Assembly (NCBI GenBank): GCA_017562135.1
Contig: QEYB01001312.1
Location: 1,798,001-1,862,000, forward strand
DNA: 64,000 bases
Origin: Dipylidium caninum
Lineage: Eukaryota; Platyhelminthes; Cestoda; Cyclophyllidea; Dipylidiidae
Direction of reading: 5' to 3'
Shown here: one piece after another, positions 25,701 to 37,650 of the stretch
Layout of the letters: every line of letters starts with the position of its first letter
How positions within the stretch are numbered: the first letter of the stretch is position 1
The notes under the pieces: model-generated
Seen by the model: the letters and a program-made list of their open reading frames with translations, nothing else
Told to the model about the DNA's origin: nothing
Database searches by the model: none
Translations under genes and position numbers: made by a program

Positions 25701-28700
25701 GTGTATAGAAGAGATAATCAACTCAGTTGAAGGTAGTAATATGCCTCGAAATAATACCTCCAACCGAGAGGTTGACCGTAGAACTAAAGGCTGGGACAGA
25801 GACCGCTTTTAAAGCCTTCATAAGGCATTCGGCGACCGTTAATCTTGCTCGACGGTGAACGGGTAGCCATTATGAGAAAACAGTTGCGAGTGACTCATGG
25901 CATGACTGGAAAGAATTCCTCCAACCCCACAAACTGGCCGCGGTGATTGCTCTTACTTCCTATTTTTACCATACAATAAGACTAGACATCTTTTCAAAAG
26001 GAATAGTAGAGTTTTGACAAGATAGGCCTAAGGTTAAACAACACAAAAGTTATGCATTATAGAAGAACAATTTTGTATTTTAAATCACAATTCATGCATG
26101 CTTCACACGATTTCCTAGCCTTTCTAATATGGGAGGTTAAAAACAAATGGTAATTAAACATTTTATTATGAAAGATGGCAAGGGGCCACTTGGGATGGGG
26201 TGTAGCATGAATGTGCGACTTACATAATTGCGGGTGGGTTGGAGAGCCTTGAGCAAACAGGATGCGGTATCATCGAACTCGGGAGTGAGGAGTTGACTAT
26301 AGAGGAGGTGTGAGTGCAAGCTGCGGCGCTGTTTTAGTACCAAGACCATCACATGGCAAGCCCACGTGTTCACGCCCGTTCCGTTCAGTGGGAGGCTGTT
26401 TGTGTCAGTGGTTGCAGAATCTGCACAAAAAATAGAGGCAGTCCCACTAGTTGCTGTATGTAAAATACTGACAAATACCACATCTGTATAAAAATATTGG
26501 AGAAAAGTCAGAAAACAAATCATCCAACGCCCATCAACAGTTAACCCCAAACTACTACTGCGACTTTTAAACTCCACATAGGCACGAGAAAACATTGGGT
26601 GTTTATATGGCGTACTTATATTTCACCCTGTAGTAAGTCGCAACCGACGCTTTTTAGTTTTACCTCAGAATTGATGGAAGACATTAAACTAAGACATGGT
26701 AGGCGGAAAAATAATTAGTACCATATTGAAGACGTGCAACCACCTACTGAATTAAAGAACACGGTGGGCCTCCGATTGAGGCTTAATATAAAATCGTGAG
26801 ATTCAGTAGTCTGATTGCTATGCCAGTGGAGTAGTGCAATGTTGTTCAAGGTAGGACAGATTTTGAGGAAATCTCTGAAATGGTTATTTGTCGATTTAAT
26901 GATTTCGCGTGACGTCTTATTTCCTCAACTCGGATGGATTAAGATTTAGCGGGTTATCGGCGAAAAGTGCTCCGTTATTGTAATTTACAAGGAGGCGTAC
27001 CAGAAACTCTCGATCTAATGATGATAACAAGAAGTTTTTCATTGGTGAGAAAAAGAAGGGATGAGGTAGATCGCAATGGAGCACATAAGTTGTTTTAAAG
27101 ACGGGTTGAAATTATGTATACCAAATCTCTCCTTAGGGTTCCAAAATACAATTTTTTTGGAGTTGTATGGAATCTTCAACTCTATAGCGGAAAACTTTTT
27201 ATCACTTTAATCTTAGTACTTTTTAAGGTCTGTGGTTTTTTCAATTCTAAAGCGTGCAACTGTCCATGAGTTGTTTGCTTCGGATATTGGTGCTAATCTG
27301 AATCAGGGTATGATATGCCCCAAAAAAATTGTATTTTGGAACCTTAAGGAGAGATTTGATCGAACCATAGAATAACCTAACGATATAAAAGTAAAGGATT
27401 CATCCGACTGGCATATGTACTTGGCATTCATGATGGATTAAAAACCCCTTAATCAAGTTGTTCTGTTGCGTCTTCGTCTAATTTGCAAATTTTTAGTGTG
27501 CCAACAACAAAGTCATCTCTCCAGACATAAACTATGAGAGTGACTTTCACATCTACCTATAATGCTTAACATATCCGCGCAGACTCCAAGTTACTCCTAG
27601 GTTGGTCAAATTCCCGTTTGAAAACGAAAATATATGCCGATAAAGTGACATTCTCATTGCTAGAATGTAGTGGTAAAAAATACCCCGATTATTACACCTA
27701 TGGTTTCACTTGGCATATCACAGGGTCCACATTAGCATTAGTTCATGAAACAAATTAATGTTTTGCAACACAGAAGATAGAAACAATAAAGAAGTATAAA
27801 ACCCTTGACACAAACCTTGAGGGCAATCTCATCATCGGAAAGACCAAGCCCATCGGCACGCACAGTGTCATTGCCGAAGCGGTCACGAGCAACGACAACC
27901 GTCGGAACATTTGGTGTTTCGGCCGCAGAAGAAGGGCAGCAGCAGCGCCAGAATAGGACACCTCTCAGTAGGCCTACCAGGAGGCACATGACGCGGTCGG
28001 CAGTGCCAGAGAGACCGAAAGCACCATCAGCAGAACAAAAACTCAGTGATTCCACCTCCGTCTCTGGTCCTACCTCTTCTTCATTTCCACACTCGTCATT
28101 TTCGTCGCCAGCTCCTTCAAATGATCGCCCAATTGGACGATAAATTACGGGGTCACTATTAGTCTCACGTCGGCGAGAGATTGGGGGTTTTCTTCGACAG
28201 CCCAAATAACAGCGCGAGTAGGGTTGCGATAAATGCGTATAGATAGAAATGAGAGACCGTGGATCCGTCTCGCAGATAACTAAAGAGACAAAGGCAAATT
28301 TATTTTGAGCCAAATGATAGACAAAATTAATGGTTAAGCGGTTAAGGAAAACTGGATGGAGAACTCCCACACGTCAACCCAGCGGGTGATATCTTCTTCG
28401 ACAGTTGTTAAATACAAATGTTACCTAATGTATCCCATAAACAAAAAGTTTTAATGATGAATTAGAACACTGTTAAAGAACATCTATTGCACAGGCTGAT
28501 CAAAAATAAATAACGATGAGACGATTAGACGAAAAACAACTGCATACGCAAGGACCGGTTACAAAAATACTGATTGACTAAAAAGCGTTTTAAAAAAAAT
28601 TGAGCATCCCAGTGACTATGGCTGATGGGATATTACTTTTCCTATATTCAACGCGAAGGCCATTGTATTATGATACGGATGAATGTGCAAAGAGAACCTG

Positions 28701-31700
28701 AATTAAAGCTCTAAATATAACGGGGAGTGTACACCAGAAAGTGGGAAAACAGTGCACCCATCGGCACATCCCCTTGGCCACACCTAACAGCCAGATGAAA
28801 CTTATATATAGATGCGCTGTGGTCAAATCATATGGAAGCCTACAGAGTGCCCCATGATCAAAATTCAAAACAGTCACCCAAATCTTTCTTAGCGTCTCTT
28901 CAGACTTATATACTGTGCATCCTTCGAAAGGAAAAGTAAACACTACGGTAAGGTGAATGGGCTTTCATTTATGGCAAAAGGTAGTGTAAATAAATTCGAA
29001 AAAGGTAAAAATTGCGCAGTAACTCGTGTTAAATGGTAATAAAATAGTGAAATGTGGAATCGAAAAGCCTTACCTTAAGTGGCTACTATTACAATTAGTC
29101 ATCGGTAAAAGTAATTAACTGGAAAAGAAGTGCCTCCCTAAAATGACATTAAAGTACGTTTCGTAAATTGGGAAAAACTTTCAGAAATTAATTTTATGGC
29201 AAGAGGACTAATAGAGAATATGAAATACCTTCGGAAAAACTAAGTCAAAAAGTTCATTTCACTAACTTAAAACGGAACCAATCACCACTGTAAGGGGAGT
29301 TTAAAATTACTACTCCAGCACAAAACTTTGGAATTCGATTCGAGACTCAAAAAAAAAACAAAAGTGAAACAGAACAAGGGTCGATGCAGATGGAATTTAA
29401 AAGAGTATCTAGCCCAAATATCACATCTAGAAGATACCAAGAGGTAGACACGTGATTAGGCACAGCTCGGCTTTACCATCCAAAATTAGACAGGTTCCTA
29501 CAATGTGGTGCAGACCTATAAATTTATTTGATTAAAATATGCACCAATTGCCTAAAATTATGGTTTAGATGTCAAGCATGATTGTTTTTACTCGCGCGTT
29601 TTAGCATTTGTTCTTAAATGAAACAACAATCCATTAGGCATAATGGCAATGCGGAGGGAGTTAAACTACCCCAAAAAAGAGAGGTAATTTGAGTGTCTGA
29701 ATCAGTTCGAGCAACTCAACAACCAGAAGCATTTAGGTGTGGATAACAAATAAACGGCCGCATCAATAAGCTTTTGGTCTCGTAGGGCGGTTGTCGTACA
29801 AAAGTAAAATGCATTTACAATACACCCAACTTATTCTACAACAGTAGGTTTTTGCAATAGACTCCGTGTAAAAAGGGGGGACTTGGTTGATACATTGTTA
29901 CAACAAAAGGGTCTTTTGCCACTGCCAGTCTTCAATGCACATTGTGTCCCGGTGATACAGAGGTCTCATCAACAATAAGCGTGACGTCCAGTTCGTCCGT
30001 AACATGGAAAAAAGGCACGTCAAAAACGATGAAATCCTCAAAAAATGCACAAACTTCTTGTCCAAATATTCGATTGAATTGAGGACTCATTAAAAATATT
30101 TCCATGATGTTGCCATGGAAAAAGAAACAAAAACAAAACAACAAGAAAAATAAGTTAATACTTACCGTTTTTAAACATCGCAAAGTGTGACGGGAGATGA
30201 TAGATAGCGAAGAATAATATTTTGAGTGAAAAACGAGCAACCTAAAAATAAACACTGTCCGATGAGAGATAAAGAATGTTGACAGTATCCCACAGAGTAG
30301 AAAATCCCATTTCTGTTGTCAAATTAAGCAAAACAAAGCCAAAAACTAAGGACTTTAGAATGACGAGAGCAAAAATAAATAAATCATAAAATTTGCTTAA
30401 TTGTTTTCGCGCAAGACTACAACAAAAAGAGCTATAGATACACTTCCAAAAATCGTTGACGAAATTTGTCAGGTGCACAAATGAAATTCATTAAACTAAG
30501 ACAAGATTGGGAAGGAACTCAGCAATAAGGATACGCTCTATTGCCAACGAATCTTTTGTAGAGATTTTGAATTTTGATGCAACATAAATTCTATTGAGCA
30601 AAATAGGAAAGTAGCGAAGGGCGAACGATAACCGAGAAAATACTAATTTTTAGGTTCAAATGAAAAGTACTATAATTGGGTTAAACGCGATTTATTTTTA
30701 ACTATAAATTATATCTCGAATTGTTCATCAGTTAAAAAGAGGAGGAGGCAATGTCAATGCCAAAAAACACGGTTAGCGCGAGGAAGAGTATGAAGAAGTA
30801 TTATACGCGTGTGATAATTCGAACTAACGGGTCATTTCGGTAATTTTATGATGAAATAGTGAAATGAAAATCTGTATTTCGTCCCGACCGCCATTTTGAG
30901 AACCCACAAAAAGGGAAAAACGTAATATAGGACGTCCGCGTAACTAATAATCGTTTGAAGTAGGGTTCTTAATATATAATCATAAGGCTCATTTTCATGA
31001 AATGCCGGACACTCGGGAACTAGAATTGGGGATATCGCGCCAAGGGAGGCATGATTTAGGCGCAACCTATAGCATTACGGGCACAAATTGACCATGCGTT
31101 TTTTTGAAAATTTGACTAATAGACGGCCTTGACATGTTCTTGTAAAATTCTACCACCTAATTTATGGTGAGGTGGCTGGCAGTCTGCAAGACAGACACAA
31201 AACAGCACGAGGAAAATAGGAGAATTAGCAATAAAATATGAACTTCGAATAAGTCCACATTGCATTGGTGCCTGTTCTTTCAGATTAAATAGGTTAACAT
31301 AAGCGAAGCAGGGAAGCTGCCCACAAAGTTTGGGAACGAGGGCCAATTATTAAGGTCAATGGGTAGTGAGGATCTGATTTTAAATTCTCCGCTGTCATTT
31401 TATTAAAAATGGTAATAAACATGAGGGATAGGAAAAAACGAAAAAGATAGGCAATGCGGCCTTTGGTTAACGGCGATTGAAGGCAAAAAAGTAGAGACCA
31501 AAAGAGGAGATGGTTCACTTGGCGCATACCGCATAACTGATTCGAGCTTTTTGATTCTTGTACATTTCGGTTTTAAAAAGAAGTAACAAAGAACAATTTA
31601 TCTTATTTATCATCAAGTATAAAGTAACTTGATAAGAAAAAGTATAGAATTAACAAAAATAATTTTGAAATGTGAATAAGAGAAAGTTGGAGAAAATAAA

Positions 31701-34561
31701 AAACAGCCGTTAAGGAAGAGTCACCGAAATTGTCCTTTTAGTGAAGCTCCCTTGGTTAACGATGGTCGGATAACGACTGATTTTACGGAAGAGAAGTCAA
31801 AAAATATCACAAATAATGCCTAACATCGAAAGATGGATTTCTCCCTGTGTGACAAGTATTCTGTCCTCAGATTTGGCTGTTCTCCCGAAGAGATAAAAGT
31901 CAAATAAATAATAAAAACTCGCTTCTTCCCACTGAATTCCTCTATTTACTTTGAAGTAGACAAGTGCATGAATGGAGATACGGGGAGAAAAAATGAGGAA
32001 TAGCGACATATCAAAATAGATACCTCGTGACTTAGGTCATAAGATGGCAAGATAAAGGTGAATGCAGAAGGAAGTCTTCCATGAGGAGGGAAAAGAAGTT
32101 ATCAGATGGAGTAGACTACAATGAATAGCCTCCCATGGATAAAACTGATCTACTGAAAAGAAACGACAACTAACTGCGTGGGCGGTGGCGTCAGGACAGG
32201 GCGCAGAGTTGGCTAGATCGAAAGTGAGGATGAGGCCCCGGTCTTGGCTCACAAGGGGCGCATGGCGTGGACAGGCGGTGACCATGACATTGCGATGGGC
32301 CATGCGTAGTAGAGCCATACCGCCTCGTTCCGCCAACTCCGTGTGTGAAGCAAGTAAGGCGAGAAGTTTTGTCAGGCATACTAAAGTATTGGCTTCCGCA
32401 CCTACTCGTGTCCCCTTATCGCCTCTTCGCAAAGCCCCGGAGAGGGCCTCACCGAGGCAGATGAGCTCACTCAACCGATTGGGTGTGAAGATCTCCTATG
32501 CAGAGGACCGTAAAAACAATTTTATAGGTCAAGTGATTTAAAAGTAGGAGCGAAAGACGAAATCGTGATAAAGTACCAGAGCGGTAGTCTTCTTGAAGAT
32601 AGGTAAGGACTCGATGTCTTGGTCCAGGTTGTCAGCTTCGAAGAGGGTCTTGAAAAAGAGCATGATTGCCTCCCGCAATGAAGGACTAGTGCCTTCACAT
32701 TCGAGATTTACTAGGAGATATAAAGGCACATACTTAACTCAGTATTTACGTGGGCGAGTATTTGTCTATAACAATTCTCCAGCATAGGAAATGAAGCGAC
32801 GCCTTGTAAAAAGTACAATAGTTTTTTTAATGTTCACAACACTTATTTCAAACACACTTGAGGTAATGTGTTGGCGAAAAAGATGGAAGACCTAACGTGT
32901 TAATTTCTAATCAACTACGTTGAAAAAGAAACTAGAATGTAACTATCATAGGGGTTCTAGTATCAACCAAAAAATGATTTTTTTTAGTGACCTTTCCAAA
33001 GGGTTTTACGCCTGTTGTCGGTTCTCGAAGAAAAAAAGTAGTGAGAGCATAAATATGTCGACATTACTTATAGGACAGTTATGACCAATATCGCACTGGC
33101 AATGGCTGTCATTTTGTGAAGTTTTCCAAATAAACCTAACATACAAGGCACAAATTGACATTAAGGGCATACCCAAACTTATGCATTTCATCAGTTTACG
33201 TTAGAAAAGAGATCCTATGAACCCCTACAATCCTCAAGGTACAATGCCAAACGTTGAAGAAAAAAGGAGCGACCGAAATAAACGATCAAAGAACAGGTAA
33301 TGTGCATCAAGAAAAGCACATAATCCGCAATTAAATGGATGTAGGTTAAAGAAAATGACTAGAACTTGTGTCAACGTCGAAGATGATGAAAAAATCTAGT
33401 AACAAAAGCCCATTTATTATAAGTCACAGCCGAAAATAAGGGGAAATGTACAAAGAGCAAATGTATAAAAGCTTAATTCTACTTCTAATACCTGCATTAA
33501 GGAGATCGTTCAGAAACCTCTCCTGTTTGCAGATGTCCTCAGTGAAGGTAGAACTTTCATGCAAAAAGCTGGCATACATGCAGAGAAAGTCCCGCTTAAA
33601 AGTGGTCGAGTAGTCAGCGGTCGTTGAAAAGGCCGTAGTAAGAGACATGACTCTGGGTGATCAAACAAACACATTTATTAAAAAATTTTCACGGAAGCCC
33701 GTTAAAGTATCATGGGCAAAAGTCAACAGATCTAAGATGTCAGAAAGAGGCGTTGTGTACATGCTGCGATTAAATCGTTTGTAATGCATGTGGCAAATCT
33801 CTTTTTGCCAGCGTATTGAGTTTAAAATGGAATAGCAAATAACTCACTTATATGACAAAAAACACTATTATATTGTTGAAAAAGCAACAAACCTTCCCCG
33901 GATGAGGTCATTTTGCACGACAATCCGTTTGTTGATTGGATTGGCAGTAATGAAGTTCCGGATATTTCTAGAGTAAAAACGGAATGAAATAGGCGTGAAG
34001 CCTTCTAGCTTTTCAGAGGAAGCTAACTAATAAGTAAATTGAGAATTTTTGGTTTGGGAGCAGAATGACAAAAAAGGGCTTCGACGAAAATGCTAACGTA
34101 TTGCTCAGGTCAGCGTTACAGTAATGTCGCATAAAAATTTGTCTCGTTTTCAGTAAACTGCACAAGAAATCCACGTGACTTACTGTGCTGATTGAAAAAA
34201 AACTGTCTCACGAATTTCAAGGGGGCAAGTGACAACAAACATAAAACTTCAGAATCACAAGTGTATTTTATGTAAGGGACCATCCCAGCGTTTTCATGAA
34301 AAAGACGTAAATTCCATACTCTTAAATAGGTTTGCAATGGCTGGTTCACGCATGTGAATTTAATAAACTGACAATCATTCGGTTATTCCAAATTGAAAAA
34401 GGCGTATGGGGTTAAGCTCACCGAATGGCTCTAAGATTAGCATCGGGTGAGGGGGAGTCGAAATCTCGAATAAAGGCCTCTTCGAACAGTTGATTGGATC
34501 CACTCCAGGCCACAGATACGTTTGACCAAGTCCCAGAAGTAGACACGCATTTGGACGTCAT
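19079..34561 (-). CDS. ARMC8: Armadillo repeat-containing protein 8 (CTLH/GID E3 ligase subunit), multi-exon
   Basis: Family role: ARMC8 (yeast Gid5) is the armadillo scaffold of the CTLH/GID ubiquitin ligase and links the substrate receptor GID4 to the core. Exons read from the start, with matching phases: 34422-34561 (ATG preceded by in-frame TAA), 33893-33967, 33492-33652, 32577-32710 (or to 32559), 32175-32495, 31299-31386, probably 31125-31183. Later exons: 26224-26420, 23762-23857, 23390-23503, 22389-22642, 21123-21276, 20439-20508 and last exon 19079-19797. Matches to human by eye: LFEEAFIRDFD and NDLIRG near the N-terminus, LLHGLSRSMALL (human LHSLSRSVQQL), IVLAASSTLVNL (ILVVASSMLCNL), LRLNGVWGLANA (LRVNGIWALMNM) and LLLLRNMLA (LGLLRNLLS). 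Exons between 31.1 and 26.4 kb and near 22.7 kb are unresolved; an acidic exon at about 27.8-28.15 kb is likely. It spans 15.5 kb, much longer than the other genes here. Homology is sure; some exon borders are not. Confidence 0.87.
25312..25394 (+). repeat. tRNA-like fragments (possible SINE remnant)
   Basis: Within 85 bp there is an A-box-like TTAGCCCAGTTGG, a B-box-like GGTTTGAACCC only a few bases later, and a second D-arm-like piece GGTTAGAGCGCTGA. Spacing and order cannot fold into a tRNA, so this is at most a scrambled tRNA-derived repeat inside an ARMC8 intron. It could be chance. Confidence 0.2.
25641..25652. repeat. Poly-C run of 12 followed by poly-A
   Basis: Twelve C directly followed by eight A, inside an ARMC8 intron. 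The same C-then-T layout is seen at 14387. Confidence 0.9.
27122..27358. mobile_element. MITE-like element with 39-bp terminal inverted repeats
   Basis: The left arm 27122-27160 and right arm 27320-27358 are reverse complements over 39 bp with one mismatch (CTTAGGG against CTTAAGG). Each arm includes a run of seven A or T next to TTGTATTTTGG. The interior is about 160 bp, A/T-rich and non-coding. I see no clear target-site duplication. It lies in an ARMC8 intron. Size and structure fit a miniature inverted-repeat transposon; a chance or hairpin-derived palindrome is the alternative. Confidence 0.7.
27800..28160 (-). CDS. ARMC8: Probable internal ARMC8 exon, acidic insertion
   Basis: A long open stretch on the minus strand in otherwise A/T-rich intron sequence. 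It has a YRPIGRSFEGAGDENDE-type acidic part, a hydrophobic Leu/Cys-rich middle and the end LSDDEIALK just before a GTTTGT donor-like site. It lies in the right order between the 31.1-kb and 26.4-kb exons. Human ARMC8 has no such acidic run at this place, so it would be a lineage-specific insertion. The left border is uncertain, because the next exon needs a phase-1 donor and the clean donor here is phase 0. Confidence 0.4.
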
Positions 34562-35599
34562 ATTTTACATTTACTTAAAAAAAGACAACAAAAAAGTTAA
34601 CCACAAGAAAAATAAAAGTAATCTATTTGGTCCACCTTGTCAACTACTTCACATAATTAACATTTCAAAATGTGCATGCGCATCCTTTAAGCCTTCATGA
34701 CACTAGCGTTTTATCAGTACTTTCTCAATAGCACAAAAATGCAAAAATATCACCAGCACACTCTTAGTTGAGAGGACAATGCCATACGACATTCATTTTG
34801 ATGTCGGATCAAAAAGAGATTGTTTAATTTTTGAGAAAAAAACGAAAAAAAAAACGAAAAAATATACTCAACCGAAATAAGATAGAGTAGGAGGAAATAA
34901 AGAAGAAGAGCTTTGACAAAATAATGTGTTCCGAAGAGCTGCGTGGTAGGAGAGAGTGCATAGAAATGTTAGATTGGAATTGCTTTTTCTGGCTGGAATG
35001 AAGCTGTTGTTGCTGCTACGGCTTCTTCGTCAAAGCACAGTTTCCGGTATGGTGGCGTAGGGGCTTGCCTCTCGGTGTGCTGGCAGCGGCAGTGCTGACC
35101 GTGGAACCACAAAGTCGGGAAGTTTCTCCCTAACACGTGATATAGGAGGTAGTAAATCTCGTCTACATGGGAGCGATTTCTAACTAGCACTCAATGACAA
35201 GTAAAACCATAACGAATTCATAATGTAAGTGGGTGAAAAAGGCGTAGATTGGGAAAAAGGTAAGTATTTTGGTAAAAACATCTTGACTAGAATAATAAGA
35301 GCCAAACGGCTTTTTACTCGTAATTGGAGAACGTTTATAACAATTCAAAGTAAGGAAACTTAACAAGTCTCGTCAAGCTACTTGTACAGGCAAGTCGAAA
35401 CAATAAGTCTCATGCACCAAGAATAATGTTGGGACCTCGTATCAAGTCTATTATAAAGAATTAAGCACTAAGACAAAGACCATAAAAGGAAACGAATAAG
35501 TTGGAAGACAGTCTGCACGAACCCCAACAATTAGTTCAACTTGTTTTCGAACACCATGCCAAACATTCACCATCTACTAACTACAACAAGGTGGTCAGT
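34562..35599. other. Intergenic region between the C16orf89-like gene and ARMC8
   Basis: About 1 kb separates the stop of the upstream gene from the ATG of ARMC8 on the same strand. Most is A-rich on the plus strand. A GC-richer minus-strand block at 34969-35190 is open and ends in a stop; it could be an ARMC8 leader exon or an alternative last exon of the upstream gene, but I see no conserved motif. Confidence 0.4.
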
Positions 35600-37650
35600 T
35601 CAAAAGAAGACGTACGCGTTATCAAGAAAGATGGCCTCCATCAGAAGAATGGAATGAAAATCCGGTACAAAGGTGACTTCGGTTGCAAAGCGATACAGAT
35701 GCATCATTAAAGCACTTGCTGCCATTGAGGTGAGATGCAGTAAGCATCCGTCTGAGAAACAAAATCAGTAATTTAATTTATTTGAGGACGAGATAATTTT
35801 AAAATATCTAATATTGTGATGTCCATTAAACTTTATAGTCTATTTACCTAGATGAATATTTTACAAACTGCAAACCAACACCAAGAACATAAAAAACAAT
35901 GGGAAGTATATGATTAAATACTAGTAACAAATGGTAAAATGCTCTATAATTAAACTGCAAAAAAATATAACATTGTAAAAAAGATAGGTAGTATCATAAA
36001 AGGAGTGAAGAGTTAAAATTTTAAACCTGCTAGGGACCCGATAATAAGCGCACAATGGGAAATAGACTAAAATTAACCTTTGAGTGGTTTTTCAAGATTT
36101 TCGTATTCATTCTCACCCTCTCCTTCTACTGCCGGGAGTACAGCCTTAAAGCATCCAGAGGGATCCTGCCAGGATATTATCTCCTCCATCATTTTGGGGT
36201 GCGCCATTTGAAAGTAACCTCCAAGTCCACAGTAGACGACTACAAAGAAGTTGACATTGTTGACTAAGATCTCGCCTCGGAGTTGACAATGCTAGTTGAT
36301 TGTGGGAAAAAGGTGAAATTATGATTATTGCCTCGGCATATCAAAGAATAGTCTACCTCGTTCGATACTTCCGAGGACAGTAAAACAAGCAAGATCTAGG
36401 AAATATATCAAAGAAACTAAATGTTCGAATAAACAAGATCGACTGCATTTGAAATCAAGAATCAATAAAGCCACCATAGGCTAAATATTTATATAAGCGC
36501 CAATTAACATCCCAAGAACGTCTGAATTATCACAATGTGTATACTATTGAGAAGCCTAAAATAATGCCTAGTTAAATGAAATTATAAGCCAATAGGGACA
36601 AAGGTGGTTAACCACACAATTAAGAAGATAATACGCGCAACTTGTAAATAGTGCTTTAATAATGAACAAATTATGCATGATAACGGCAACTCCTACAAAA
36701 ATAAATGCCATAATAAATTACAAAATACTTTCAGATATCCCGTTGTTACGCAAAAATGTTTGGTAAGAACAAAATAAATACGTAAAAGTGGCCTATCTGA
36801 CTCCTCAACTTTAACAGGTGACCAGAATTTCGTTGACTCACTTTGTTCTAACATCAAAATCCGAGCATGGGTGGACAAATTCCTTCTATGGTAGTTTAGC
36901 CCGAACTCAGACAAAACAGAGAAACAGAGAGTTTCACTCATTTGATAAACATCCATTTGGCTTAGATTCCTTGGCCGACAATCGCTCTAAACGGAGCAAT
37001 AAATATAAAAAGTAAGCTACTCTTAGGAGAGCATGATAATAAAAGACCTGGCGAGTTAGTTGAGTTTCATGGCCTATGCCCTCAAAGTATAACTTTGTGC
37101 ATCCTTCGGAGATAATACATTCAGACTTCTTCCTATTGTTTAGTTCCAACAGGCAATCTTCATGTTGAGTCGACGATATGCCTTCAATAAAATTGTGGAA
37201 ATTTAACCATACTTTTGGAGATCTTAGGCATGTATCTTGTAGTCCCAGTGAATGTTTTTGTACTCCAATCAAAATTAAGAAGAAAGCCCAGCTTGTTGGA
37301 TAGTACAAAATCATCCATAGTCTCAAACGACGTATTTACCAACATTGATAATTTACATAAATGTTGGGTGATGGGAGTTGGTAGCGAGTTGCCGTTGCAA
37401 AGATTGCCAGACGAATCTGAAAAATCACCCAAAAAATGAACTAACCACGCAAGATAGCCAGCCCATGTAGACTGTCTACGGTAAGATGCCTATGTCTGTT
37501 TGAACAAAAATTCACAGCCTTGGTAAGTGAGTCAATGCATTTCCTGATTTTACTGGTATACGTTTCTGAAGGAAAATAAAGCCGCCCTTCTGTAGCAGTC
37601 ACACTACGTGACAGCAGTACAACAGTTAAGATCACATTCGCCGGATTCAT
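35600..37650 (-). CDS. C16orf89: Secreted C16orf89 / UPF0764 family protein
   Basis: Family knowledge: C16orf89 proteins are secreted, roughly 350 to 400 residues, of unknown function. Exons: 37446-37650 (ATG and a hydrophobic signal peptide NVILTVVLL), 37264-37416, 36938-37235, an uncertain small exon near 36850-36890, 36078-36291 and 35600-35751 with stop TGA. Matches to human by eye: ALLRVAYFL preceded by a DCLLEL...C...GC pattern (human VCLVQL...C), then YCGLGGY with EEIISWQDPSGCF (human FCGMGGF, EAILSWQKQQEGCF), and DGCLLHLTSMAASAL (human DGCSSHNTATAVAAL). Exons 1-2, 2-3 and 5-6 all join in phase 1. Introns 1 and 2 are 29 and 28 nt, whereas those after exon 3 run to hundreds of nt. The missing middle exon means part of the protein is unread. 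It ends soon after the conserved GC-H motif, so its C-terminus is shorter than or different from the vertebrate one. Confidence 0.82.
37236..37263 (-). other. 28-nt GT-AG micro-intron
   Basis: Removing this segment (GTACAA at the donor, ACAAG at the acceptor) joins two frames that otherwise end in stops. It gives a segment of the same length as the human protein between the LSMLV and WLNF blocks. This is among the shortest introns that can be argued from sequence alone. Confidence 0.65.
37417..37445 (-). other. 29-nt GT-AG micro-intron
   Basis: The donor GTTAGT and acceptor TTTTTCAG are both strong, and the intron is almost all T and G. Splicing joins the signal-peptide exon to the exon beginning with SSGNLCNG in phase 1. 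Confidence 0.75.

Noticed and set aside
27805..28143. 112-codon plus-strand frame opposite the acidic ARMC8 exon candidate
   Set aside because: It is the mirror of the minus-strand exon candidate, lacks motifs and has Ser/Pro/Arg-rich antisense composition.
37264..37650. First guess that this was the N-terminal domain of a NRF-6-type acyltransferase
   Set aside because: The Cys pattern fits loosely, but downstream exons have no multi-span acyltransferase domain and instead match C16orf89 in several blocks.
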